From Bacillota bacterium (GTDB lineage: Bacteria > Bacillota > Clostridia > Oscillospirales > Ruminococcaceae): DNA of 14,715 nucleotides. Where the stretch lies: contig JAEZQD010000024.1 in assembly GCA_023413185.1 (NCBI GenBank), positions 1-14,715 on the forward strand, given 5' to 3'. The notes under the pieces are model-generated. The model did no database searches and was not told the DNA's origin. It worked only from the letters and a program-made list of their open reading frames with translations. Below are positions 7,019 to 13,196 of this stretch, piece after piece (position 1 is the stretch's first letter; each line of letters starts with the position of its first letter). The position numbers and the translations under genes are program-made.

Positions 7019-7560
7019 CTTGTCACCTTTTCGCAACGACTGTGCAGATGCTGCCCCACAAGGCTAAGGTCGTCCTCCGCCACCGCGTGCTTGGGGATGC
7101 AGTATAGCCCTTTGCCGTTGCCCACCAGCAGAATGAAGAAGTCGGCGGTATCAATCAGGTGGGTGTCGTCATACAGCACGCGGCTTGCGCTGCGCTCTGA
7201 TTCCTGCACCACAATCGCCTTATCGTACAGCGCAAGCTCGTACGAAAACCGCCCGTTTACAGCGCGGTCGGCGGCGGACTTTGCCTGCAAAAGGGGCATT
7301 AGCCATACTGCGGCAAGCACCCCCGCGCTTACTACCGTCATGAGAATACCGATGGTATACGAAGGTTCTACGACAATTGCCTGAATATACATCGCAAGGA
7401 TGATGCCCAGCGCCGCGCTCTGTACAAGCCGAAGCGTTAACCCACGCATGATGTATGCCGTACGCACCGCAGAGCGGATCTCCTGCTCTGTTAAGGTATA
7501 GCTTACTCGTGCCAAAACGGGGGAAAACTCGCCCCGCAGCTGCTCCTTGGTCTCCTCCAT
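6994..7560 (-). CDS. YcxB-like membrane protein
   Basis: 188 residues. A polar N-terminus (1-40) leads to two membrane segments, about 42-64 and 68-91, then a soluble C-terminal domain whose end reads FFILLVGNGKGLYCIPKHAV (141-160), the pattern typical of the YcxB-like C-terminal domain. Members are small membrane proteins of unknown biochemical role with a PH-like fold; no catalytic residues are expected. The ATG at 7560 is preceded by AAGGAAGGA at good spacing. It starts 51 nt after the gyrB stop without a terminator between, so it should be co-transcribed with gyrB, and the terminator at 6974-7018 closes the unit. Its presence between gyrB and gyrA is not part of the usual order. Family call moderately sure. 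Confidence 0.75.
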   Translation of the reverse strand: MEETKEQLRGEFSPVLARVSYTLTEQEIRSAVRTAYIMRGLTLRLVQSAALGIILAMYIQAIVVEPSYTIGILMTVVSAGVLAAVWLMPLLQAKSAADRAVNGRFSYELALYDKAIVVQESERSASRVLYDDTHLIDTADFFILLVGNGKGLYCIPKHAVAEDDLSLVGQHLHSRCEKVTRKPASRTV

Positions 7561-7611
7561 CTGCTTCGTCCTTCCTTTCTCGCCAGGGATTAAGGGGGAT
7601 GTGCCTATGCG

Positions 7612-9540
7612 TTATACGTCAAGGTTTACAACGTACTGCGCGTTTTGTTCAATAAACTCTCTGCGCGGGGCAACCTTGTCGCCCATCAAAATCGTAAACG
7701 TTTCGTCGCTCTTCACGGCGTCCTCCATCTCGACCTTTAGCATGATGCGGCGGTCGGGGTCCATGGTCGTCTCCCACAGCTGATCCGAGTCCATCTCACC
7801 AAGACCCTTGTAGCGTTGGATGTCGATGCCTCCGCCCATCTCCTCGATTAATTTATCGCGCTCCTTGTCGGAGTACGCATAGCGAACCTGCTTGCCCTTG
7901 CTCAGCTTAAACAGTGGGGGCTGCGCCAGGTATACATGCCCGTGTTCGATAAGCGGGCGCATAAAGCGGAAGAAGAACGTCAGCAGCAGCGTGCGGATAT
8001 GCGAGCCGTCCACGTCGGCATCCGCCATGATGATGACCTTGTTGTACCGAATCTTCTCTATGTCAAAATCCTCGCCGATACCGCAGCCTAAGGCGGTTAC
8101 GACGGGCATGAGCTTGTCGTTGCCGTACACGCGGTCCAGCCGTGCCTTTTCTACGTTGAGCATCTTGCCCCACAGGGGAAGTATCGCCTGAAAGCGTCGG
8201 TCGCGTCCGCCCTTTGCGCTGCCGCCTGCCGAGTCTCCCTCTACGATATAGATCTCGGTGCGCACGTTGTCTCGCTCGATACAGTCGGCGAGCTTACCGG
8301 GCAGCGACGCGCTTTCCAAAGCACTCTTGCGTCTGGTTAGATCCCGTGCGCGGCGTGCCGCTTCTCTTGCACGGGCAGCGCCCAGCGCCTTATCAAAGAT
8401 GGCACGGGCGACGGCGGGGTTTTCTTCAAAGTAGGTCAGCAGCTTTGAGTACACCATGTTATCCACCATGGTGCGTATCTCGGTGTTACCAAGCTTGGTT
8501 TTGGTCTGCCCCTCAAACTGTGCCTCGCGCAGCTTAACCGATATGATGGCGGTCAGTCCCTCGCGCACATCCTCGCCCGCAAGGTTTTTATCGTTTTCTT
8601 TTATAAAGCCATGCTTTTTGCCGTATTCGTTAAACACACGGGTGAGTGCCGTTTTAAAGCCCGTTTCGTGGGTACCGCCCTCGCCGGTGTGAATATCGTT
8701 TGCAAACGAAAGCACAATCTCGTTGTAGTTGTCGTTATACTGCATCGCCACTTCCGCCTGGCTGTCGCCCGACTCGGCGGAAAAATAGATCACCTCGTCG
8801 TGTATGACCTCTACCGCCTTGCGCTTATGGATGTGCTCGACAAAGCTGCGAATGCCGCCCTCGTAGCACATGTTGGTGACAACAGCCTCCTCCAAACGGC
8901 TGTCTGTGAGGATGATGCGCACACCGGCGTTTAGAAACGCTTGCTCGCGCAGACGGTTTAGCAGGGTATCGTAATCAAACCCCAGCTCCTCAAACACCTG
9001 ATCGTCGGGCTTAAACACAACGGTGGTGCCTTGGTTTACGCTGTCGCCCACGCGCTCGAGCTCGGTGACGGTTACGCCGCGCTCAAACCGCTGACGAAAA
9101 CGCCCCGTGCCGTCGTCAACCTCAACCTCCAGCCATTCGGATAGGGCGTTAACCACCGACGCACCCACGCCGTGCAAGCCGCCCGACACCTTGTAGCCGC
9201 TGCCGCCGAACTTGCCGCCCGCATGCAGGATGGTAAACACCACCGTCACGGCGGGAATACCCATCTTGGGATGCTTGCCGATGGGGATACCGCGCCCGTT
9301 GTCGATGACGCGAATGATGTCGTGGGGTAAGATCTCTACGGTAATCTGGTCGCAGTGACCCGCCAGCGCTTCGTCAATGGCGTTGTCTACAATCTCGTAC
9401 ACCAGATGATGCAGCCCGCGGGGTCCCGTGGTGCCGATGTACATGCCCGGCCGTTTGCGTACCGCCTCCAGCCCTTCCAGCACCTGTATCTGACTTTCGT
9501 CATAGACCTGAGACTGCTGCTCAATGCGTTCGTTTTCCAA
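7612..9540 (-). CDS. gyrB: DNA gyrase subunit B
   Basis: 642 residues from the TTG at 9540 (647 if the in-frame ATG at 9555 were used). ATPase and TOPRIM subunit of gyrase. In numbering from the TTG: GHKL ATPase motifs EIVDNAIDEA (catalytic Glu49, Mg-binding Asn53), DNGRGIP (80-86) and GGLHGVGASVVN (120-131); the transducer domain; TOPRIM motifs EGDSAGG (434-440), PLWGK (455-459) and DADVDGSH (507-514) with the metal-binding aspartates; QRYKGLGEM (575-583); and the C-terminus NLDV. The length suits the Gram-positive type, without the insert of E. coli GyrB. Trp457 replaces the Lys or Arg usual in PLKGK/PLRGK. The start choice rests on GGAGG lying 8 nt before TTG, whereas the ATG itself overlaps that ribosome site and has none upstream. 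The ycxB-like gene follows at 51 nt. Confidence 0.97.
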   Translation of the reverse strand: MENERIEQQSQVYDESQIQVLEGLEAVRKRPGMYIGTTGPRGLHHLVYEIVDNAIDEALAGHCDQITVEILPHDIIRVIDNGRGIPIGKHPKMGIPAVTVVFTILHAGGKFGGSGYKVSGGLHGVGASVVNALSEWLEVEVDDGTGRFRQRFERGVTVTELERVGDSVNQGTTVVFKPDDQVFEELGFDYDTLLNRLREQAFLNAGVRIILTDSRLEEAVVTNMCYEGGIRSFVEHIHKRKAVEVIHDEVIYFSAESGDSQAEVAMQYNDNYNEIVLSFANDIHTGEGGTHETGFKTALTRVFNEYGKKHGFIKENDKNLAGEDVREGLTAIISVKLREAQFEGQTKTKLGNTEIRTMVDNMVYSKLLTYFEENPAVARAIFDKALGAARAREAARRARDLTRRKSALESASLPGKLADCIERDNVRTEIYIVEGDSAGGSAKGGRDRRFQAILPLWGKMLNVEKARLDRVYGNDKLMPVVTALGCGIGEDFDIEKIRYNKVIIMADADVDGSHIRTLLLTFFFRFMRPLIEHGHVYLAQPPLFKLSKGKQVRYAYSDKERDKLIEEMGGGIDIQRYKGLGEMDSDQLWETTMDPDRRIMLKVEMEDAVKSDETFTILMGDKVAPRREFIEQNAQYVVNLDV

Positions 9541-9546
9541 ACTGAT

Positions 9547-9553
9547 AACCTCC
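9547..9553 (-). promoter_or_regulatory. Ribosome binding site that sets the gyrB start at TTG
   Basis: GGAGGTT on the minus strand. GGAGG ends 8 nt before TTG at 9540, the ideal distance. The upstream in-frame ATG (9553-9555) shares its G with this motif and has only GGCGAA before it. Confidence 0.75.
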
Positions 9554-9629
9554 ATTTCGCCGTGTCTGCGGCGATATCAATCGTGCACTGTTTGCGCTTT
9601 GCAGGGCACACACAAGGCTGCCGCCCCGT

Positions 9630-9648
9630 GCCGCTTCTCGGCTTTTTT
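9630..9648 (+). terminator. Small plus-facing hairpin and T-run upstream of gyrB
   Basis: GCCG-CTTCT-CGGC (9630-9642) followed by six T's (9643-9648). It faces away from all genes nearby, which are on the minus strand. The stem is only 4 bp, so it may be chance. Confidence 0.35.
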
Positions 9649-9666
9649 GTGCATGTCTTGCCGCGC

Positions 9667-9697
9667 AACCCCTCTCGTTATACCGAGGGGGTTTTTT
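9667..9697 (+). terminator. Plus-facing terminator-like hairpin upstream of gyrB
   Basis: Arms AACCCC plus CTCG with one bulged T (9667-9677) pair with CGAGGGG plus TT (9684-9693), loop TTATAC, then T's to 9697. It is a good intrinsic terminator for plus-strand transcription, but no plus-strand gene precedes it. On the minus strand only two T's follow the stem, so it is a poor terminator for the GNAT gene. Confidence 0.55.
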
Positions 9698-9795
9698 GCT
9701 ATTTATATCGTTACCCCAATCGCGGGGGGATTGGCATATTTTGAATGCGGCTGCCGCAAAGGCTGTGTGATATAGCCCGGGTACGCAGCTTTCCG

Positions 9796-10284
9796 TCAAA
9801 CCGTTACGTGCATAAAGCCCACCGTAAACGGAAGGTGGTCAAAACGCTTTGTTGCGGTGTGAACAAAGCCGTGTGCCGCATACCAGTTTTTCAGCCGGGT
9901 GTTTTCTTCGATGATACCGATGGTTATCTGCTCTGCGCCGCGCTTTTTTGCCTGCTCTTTCACGTAGCTCAGCAGAACCTCGCCGCCGCCTGCGTGGCGG
10001 TAGTTTGGCAGCACCGCGAGCCTGCCAAGCTCATAGGTTGTATCGTCCTTTTTAGTAAGCTCCGCAAAGCCGATTATGGTATCGTCCTTACAAAGGACAA
10101 ACATCTCTTTGCCCATGCGGTATTCTTCCGTCAGCCGCTGTTCGGTAATAAACGCGGGGTTGGTGGGGCAGTTTTCCTGTGTGAGCGAAAACTCCGTTGC
10201 CACCGTGCCAAACGCTTCGCGCACAACCGCCGCGCACTGCGCAAGCTCATCAACCATAATCTCTCGAATAAAAAAGCTGTCCAT
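9796..10284 (-). CDS. GNAT-family N-acetyltransferase
   Basis: 162 residues from the ATG at 10284. The GNAT fold is readable: an N-terminal segment IREIMVDELAQCAAVVREAF (7-26), strand pair FVLCKDDTIIGFAEL (62-76), motif A strand and loop ELGRLAVLPNYRHAGGGEVLL (85-105), where RHAGGG replaces the usual R/Q-x-x-G-x-G/A acetyl-CoA pyrophosphate loop, and motif B ENTRLKNWYAAHGF (127-140). It should transfer an acetyl group from acetyl-CoA to an amine; the substrate cannot be told. The frame is open much further upstream into remB, but GGGTGA lies 4 nt before the ATG at 10284 and the gap to the remB stop is 26 nt. It is likely co-transcribed with remB. Not a standard member of this cluster. Confidence 0.85.
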   Translation of the reverse strand: MDSFFIREIMVDELAQCAAVVREAFGTVATEFSLTQENCPTNPAFITEQRLTEEYRMGKEMFVLCKDDTIIGFAELTKKDDTTYELGRLAVLPNYRHAGGGEVLLSYVKEQAKKRGAEQITIGIIEENTRLKNWYAAHGFVHTATKRFDHLPFTVGFMHVTV

Positions 10285-10310
10285 CTGTTCACCCGTCATT
10301 CTTGTTAAAA

Positions 10311-10580
10311 CTAGATGTTTGCGATGCTGTCCATAAACCCGCTGCGCCGCTTGAGCGTTACCGAGGAGATCTGCGAGATATAGATGCGCGTCTCTTTGCC
10401 GTGGCGGCACACACAGAACGATTTTGGCATCTCGCTCGACACGTTAACCACCTTACCCGCCCGTTCGGCGGCGGCAAGGTAGGCGCGGGTGTGCTTAGAG
10501 ATGGTTGCGTTTTCCAGGTCGAAGATGCCCACGATGTCGGCAAGCTTTACGACCGTGTCCTGTCCTAAATGCAGATACAC
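10311..10580 (-). CDS. remB: DUF370 / RemB-like regulatory protein
   Basis: 89 residues. The sequence (MYLHLGQDTVVKLADIVGIF at the start, then DLENATISKHTRAYL, then ETRIYISQISSVTLKRR) matches the small DUF370 proteins related to RemA/RemB of Bacillus subtilis, DNA-binding regulators of extracellular matrix genes in that species. In B. subtilis the remB (yaaB) gene also lies between recF and gyrB, so position and sequence agree. The start is GTG at 10580, with GAGGAA about 4 nt upstream. The 447-bp gap before it, filled with repeats, separates it from recF; the GNAT gene follows after 26 nt. Family sure; the regulatory role in this organism is inferred. Confidence 0.9.
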   Translation of the reverse strand: MYLHLGQDTVVKLADIVGIFDLENATISKHTRAYLAAAERAGKVVNVSSEMPKSFCVCRHGKETRIYISQISSVTLKRRSGFMDSIANI

Positions 10581-10659
10581 TGTTTCCTCATTCCTTTGCG
10601 TGGTGTTTGTATGTCCTGTTTTGGTTTTTATCGGGCGTTTATTTCAATGCTTTTTATAA

Positions 10660-10762
10660 CTGGTCGGGGACGGAGTGCCTAGTAAGGCGTGGAAAACCGC
10701 AGGTTTTCCCAATGCCAGCCTTTGGCTGGCTATGCGACGAGGGCGTCGCTCCCTACGGTGTG
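10660..10762 (-). repeat. Family B repeat interrupted by a 59-bp insert
   Basis: 10660-10675 plus 10735-10762 together match the uninterrupted copy at 12857-12900 at 43 of 44 positions. The break falls within the left arm of the palindrome, after ACGGAG and before CGACG. Confidence 0.9.
10676..10734 (+). mobile_element. 59-bp family C hairpin block inserted in a family B repeat
   Basis: Made of three hairpins: GCCT-AGTA-AGGC (10677-10688), GGAAAACC-GCA-GGTTTTCC (10691-10709) and GCCAGCC-TTT-GGCTGGC (10714-10730), with CAATG between the last two and CTATG at the end. 32 nt (10702-10733) are identical to 13165-13196. No target duplication longer than one base. No coding capacity, so if mobile it would need help in trans. 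Confidence 0.65.
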
Positions 10763-10793
10763 GGTTGATATCGTGCCGAAAATCAGAGAACCA

Positions 10794-10850
10794 GAAAACC
10801 GAAGGTTGGCTATGCTATGCGTAGGTTTTCCTAATGCCAACCGTAAGGTT
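10794..10850 (+). repeat. Degenerate family C hairpin pair
   Basis: GAAAACC (10794-10800) pairs with GGTTTTC (10824-10830) across an enlarged loop containing GAAGG and TATGCTATG; AATG follows, then AACC-GTAA-GGTT (10839-10850). Same plan as the array at 12935-13196. Confidence 0.6.
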
Positions 10851-10851
10851 C

Positions 10852-10883
10852 GCGATTTGTAGGGGACGATCTCCGACCGTCCC
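10852..10883 (+). repeat. Hairpin repeat, family D
   Basis: GCGATTTGTAGGGGA, arm CGATC, loop TCC, arm GACCG, then TCCC. Inverted relative to the copy at 6906-6937. The GCGATTTG flank also precedes two family A copies (12551 and 12772). Confidence 0.8.
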
Positions 10884-10916
10884 GAAGGTCACCCGATGAT
10901 GAATTTCATACTGGTG

Positions 10917-10943
10917 GTAGGGACGACCATTGGTCGTCCGCGG
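10917..10943 (+). repeat. Hairpin repeat, family E
   Basis: GTAGGGA, arm CGACC, loop ATT, arm GGTCG, then TCCGCGG. Same frame as family A with two base pairs of the stem exchanged. Confidence 0.75.
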
Positions 10944-10984
10944 CAGTATTTCAACGCATAGCGCACGATTTGATGTAGTATACA

Positions 10985-11008
10985 CGGACGCGCAATGCGC
11001 GCCCCTAC
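10985..11008 (-). repeat. Hairpin repeat, family A
   Basis: 24 nt identical to the copies at 6779, 12557 and 12778, lying 19 nt downstream of the recF stop codon in the direction of recF transcription. Confidence 0.9.
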
Positions 11009-11027
11009 TGGTACGACACTATCTCAA

Positions 11028-12200
11028 TCACTCGTCCATTTCCTTTGTCTCGGGCAGGGGGCAAACAAGGTCTGCGGTCTCTTCACCTTCGGCAATCGCG
11101 CCGTTTGTGATAAAAAACGTCTTGCCGCGCTGCAGGCAGCCGCACACCGCGCTGTCACAGCAGGTGATGAACACCTGTCGGTTCTTGACGTGGTTTAGGA
11201 TATACTCCTGTCTTGCGCTGTCGAGCTCGCTCATCACATCGTCAAGCAGGATCACGGGGTTTTCGCCCAACACCTCTTTAAGCAGGTTGCCTTCGGCAAG
11301 CTTTAGGCTTAATACCGCGCTGCGGCGTTGTCCCTGCGAGCCGTACAGCCGCACGGGCATGCCGTCGATGGTAATATCCAGGTCGTCGCGGTGAATGCCC
11401 TTTGTGGTAAAGCCGGTCTTAATGTCCTCGCTGAGTCCCTCGCGCAGAGCGTCGCGAATCTCGCCATACAGCACGTGGGGGTCGGTGCAGTCGGGGTCTT
11501 TGGGGGTGATGCTGGGCTGATACACGGTGCAAAGGCATTCCTTGTCGCCCGCAATGCCCGCGTAGATGGCGGATGCCTCTTTGCTTAGGCGGTTGCAGTA
11601 TTTTATTCTAAGGCGCATAATCGACGCGCCGGTTTTAGCTAAGCGATCGTCCCACAGCTCGACGGTATCGGCAAGCTCGCTGTGGTAGGGCAGGTCGCGC
11701 AGCAGCGCGTTTCGTTGGGTCAGTGCCTTTTGGTACTCGCTCATCAGGCGGTCGTACACCGGCCGCACCTGGGTGATCGCGGTATCAAGAAACCGTCTGC
11801 GTTCGCCGGGACCCTCCGAGACGATGGCAAGGTGCGCGGGGGAGAACACAACGGCACAGAACCTGCCCATCAAAGCGCTTACGCTATCCTTCTGCACACC
11901 GTTGAGCTGTACCTCTTTCTTTTTGCCCGCGCCGGTAGTCAGGGTAATCTCGGCGGTCTGCTCGCGGTCGTCTGCCGCAAACGAAAGGCTAAGGCTCGCA
12001 CGCTGGCTCTCAAACGCAACAAGCTCCGCATCCTTTGCGCCGCGAAAGCTTTTTGCCCCCGTAAACAGCCACAACGCCTCTATCAGGTTGGTTTTGCCCT
12101 GCGCGTTGTCCCCATAGATAATATTGACCCCGTTACAGGGAGAAAATACCATGTCGCTGATATTGCGAAAGCGGGAAAGCGAAAGTGTTTTAACCGTCAT
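11028..12200 (-). CDS. recF: DNA replication and repair protein RecF
   Basis: 390 residues, slightly longer than the usual 360-370. RecF is an SMC-like ATPase that binds gapped DNA and helps RecO/RecR load RecA. Seen: N-terminal LSRFRNISD, Walker A YGDNAQGKTN (29-38), the conserved GPGERRRFLDTAI (130-142), an ABC-type signature YGSQGQRRS (286-294), Walker B VILLDD (316-321) and the D-loop SELD (324-327). A short acidic tail (about 370-390) gives the extra length. The ATG at 12200 lies 3 nt after the yaaA stop (TAG-GGT-ATG), with AGGGTTAGGGT as ribosome site, so translation is coupled to yaaA. Downstream is the repeat-filled gap before remB. Confidence 0.97.
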   Translation of the reverse strand: MTVKTLSLSRFRNISDMVFSPCNGVNIIYGDNAQGKTNLIEALWLFTGAKSFRGAKDAELVAFESQRASLSLSFAADDREQTAEITLTTGAGKKKEVQLNGVQKDSVSALMGRFCAVVFSPAHLAIVSEGPGERRRFLDTAITQVRPVYDRLMSEYQKALTQRNALLRDLPYHSELADTVELWDDRLAKTGASIMRLRIKYCNRLSKEASAIYAGIAGDKECLCTVYQPSITPKDPDCTDPHVLYGEIRDALREGLSEDIKTGFTTKGIHRDDLDITIDGMPVRLYGSQGQRRSAVLSLKLAEGNLLKEVLGENPVILLDDVMSELDSARQEYILNHVKNRQVFITCCDSAVCGCLQRGKTFFITNGAIAEGEETADLVCPLPETKEMDE

Positions 12201-12203
12201 ACC

Positions 12204-12422
12204 CTAACCCTGCTCGACCACTAGGGTAATATCGTCAAGGGTGACGGTATCGCCCGCGCGAATCTTTTTGCCGCGTGCAAGGCACTGCTCGCCGTTTACG
12301 AGCACCTCGCCCGCCTGCACCAGCTCCTTGCCCCGCCCGCCGGTCTCGGCAAGCCCCGCAAACTTTAACAGCTGGTCGAGCTTGATAAACTCGGTATGGA
12401 TGGGGATGGTTTGTTTTTTCAT
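12204..12422 (-). CDS. yaaA: S4-domain RNA-binding protein YaaA
   Basis: 72 residues. Seen: the S4 fold pattern IKLDQLLKFAGLAETGGRGK (13-32), then QAGEVLVNGE (36-45) and the closing strand KIRAGDTVTL (53-62). This is the small YaaA/YlmH-like S4 protein that sits directly before recF in many Bacillota; it is thought to bind RNA, possibly ribosomal, and its exact role is not known. The ATG at 12422 has AGAAGG about 7 nt upstream. The stop codon is 3 nt before the recF start, so the two form one translational unit. Upstream is a 790-bp gap of repeats separating it from the TraX-like gene, so its promoter should lie near 12430-12540; I saw none convincing. Confidence 0.93.
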   Translation of the reverse strand: MKKQTIPIHTEFIKLDQLLKFAGLAETGGRGKELVQAGEVLVNGEQCLARGKKIRAGDTVTLDDITLVVEQG

Positions 12423-12540
12423 ATGAAACCTTCTTTCGAGGGGTGATATCGGTATTTATTTGATGCGTTGTAGGCGGGGGTTATCAGATATCTTCCGTTT
12501 CTTTATCGGGTGGGTTCGTTTACGGACGCGCATCCTCGAT

Positions 12541-12643
12541 GTATTGCGGGCGATTTGCGGACGCGCAATGCGCGCCCCTACTTTGATTGGCGTTTGGAAT
12601 AACACTGCGGATTGAAATTGTTATGCCTAATAAAACTGGTCAG
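12541..12643 (+). repeat. 103-bp direct repeat, copy 1
   Basis: Matches 12762-12864 with about eight substitutions and no gap, at an offset of 221 bp. Contains a family A hairpin and ends in CTGGTCAG. Confidence 0.9.
12557..12581 (-). repeat. Hairpin repeat, family A
   Basis: Core identical to the other three copies; lies within direct-repeat copy 1, after a GCGATTTG flank. Confidence 0.9.
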
Positions 12644-12652
12644 CGTCTTGTT

Positions 12653-12680
12653 GTAGGGAGCGACGCCCTCGTCGCTCCGT
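12653..12680 (+). repeat. Hairpin repeat, family B
   Basis: GTAG, then GGAGCGACG-CCCT-CGTCGCTCC, then GT. Same orientation as 6828 and opposite to the copy that follows direct-repeat copy 2. Confidence 0.9.
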
Positions 12681-12761
12681 TGGTCATCTCAATGTTAAAA
12701 AATACTATGCAATGCTTATATTCACACTTGTAGGAGAAAGCGTACACGACCTCCCGCGCAG

Positions 12762-12864
12762 GTATTGCGGGCGATTTGCGGACGCGCAATGCGCGCCCCT
12801 ACTTTGATTGGTGTTTGGAATAACACCGCACATCGAAATTGATATGCCTATTAAAGCTGGTCAG
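12762..12864 (+). repeat. 103-bp direct repeat, copy 2
   Basis: Second copy of 12541-12643. Runs directly into a family B hairpin at 12867, in the opposite orientation to the one that follows copy 1. Confidence 0.9.
12778..12802 (-). repeat. Hairpin repeat, family A
   Basis: Exact copy of 12557-12581, 221 bp further on, within direct-repeat copy 2. Confidence 0.9.
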
Positions 12865-12900
12865 GGACGGAGCGACGAGGGCGTCGCTCCCTACGGTGTG
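12857..12900 (-). repeat. Hairpin repeat, family B, uninterrupted reference copy
   Basis: CTGGTCAGGG, then ACGGAGCGACG-AGGG-CGTCGCTCC with flank CTACGGTGTG. Serves as the empty-site counterpart of 10660-10762. Confidence 0.9.
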
Positions 12901-12934
12901 CGGAAACTTAGATAGAGCGAAAAACCAGAGCACC

Positions 12935-13196
12935 CGAGAACCGAAGGTTCTCGTAATGCCAACCTTACGGTTGGCTATGCGAAGGTTCTCAAAATGCCTA
13001 ACGCCAACCATGGGTTGGCGATGCGAAGGCTGGCTATGCTATGCTGAAATAGAGCGGAGAAGCGGAGCTTCTCCCAATGCCAACCGAAGGCTGGCTATGC
13101 TATGAGTAGGTTCTCGTAATGCGAAACGTTAGGCTGAATTAGAACGGAAAACCAGAAAACCGAAGGTTTTCCCAATGCCAGCCTTTGGCTGGCTAT
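12935..13196 (+). repeat. Array of family C hairpins
   Basis: At least six hairpins: CGAGAACC-GAA-GGTTCTCG (12935-12953), GCCAACC-TTAC-GGTTGGC (12958-12975), CGCCAACC-ATG-GGTTGGCG (13002-13020), GGAGAAGC-GGA-GCTTCTCC (13056-13074), GAAAACC-GAA-GGTTTTC (13155-13171) and GCCAGCC-TTT-GGCTGGC (13177-13193). AATG commonly follows the first hairpin of a pair and CTATG the second. The last hairpin lies about 20 nt beyond the traX-like stop. Confidence 0.85.

Larger units (their letters stand above)
10581..11027. other. 447-bp gap between recF and remB, filled with hairpin repeats
   Basis: No gene seen. From left: the remB ribosome site and a T-rich stretch (10581-10655) that could hold the remB promoter; an interrupted family B repeat (10660-10762) with a 59-bp insert; a degenerate family C pair (10794-10850); family D (10852-10883); family E (10917-10943); and family A (10985-11008). 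Any terminator for recF would have to be one of these hairpins; none has a proper T-run in the recF direction. Confidence 0.75.

Noticed and set aside
10285..10410. Upstream extension of the GNAT frame into remB
   Set aside because: It overlaps remB out of frame, has no ribosome site, and adds residues before the normal GNAT N-terminus.
12839..13105. Open frame of 88 codons in the repeat gap
   Set aside because: It is built from family B and C hairpins, with no ribosome site and no protein-like composition; the same short peptides recur wherever the repeats do.
12935..13196. Possible CRISPR array
   Set aside because: The units are variable hairpins of unequal length without constant direct repeats or unique spacers of equal size, and no cas gene is present.
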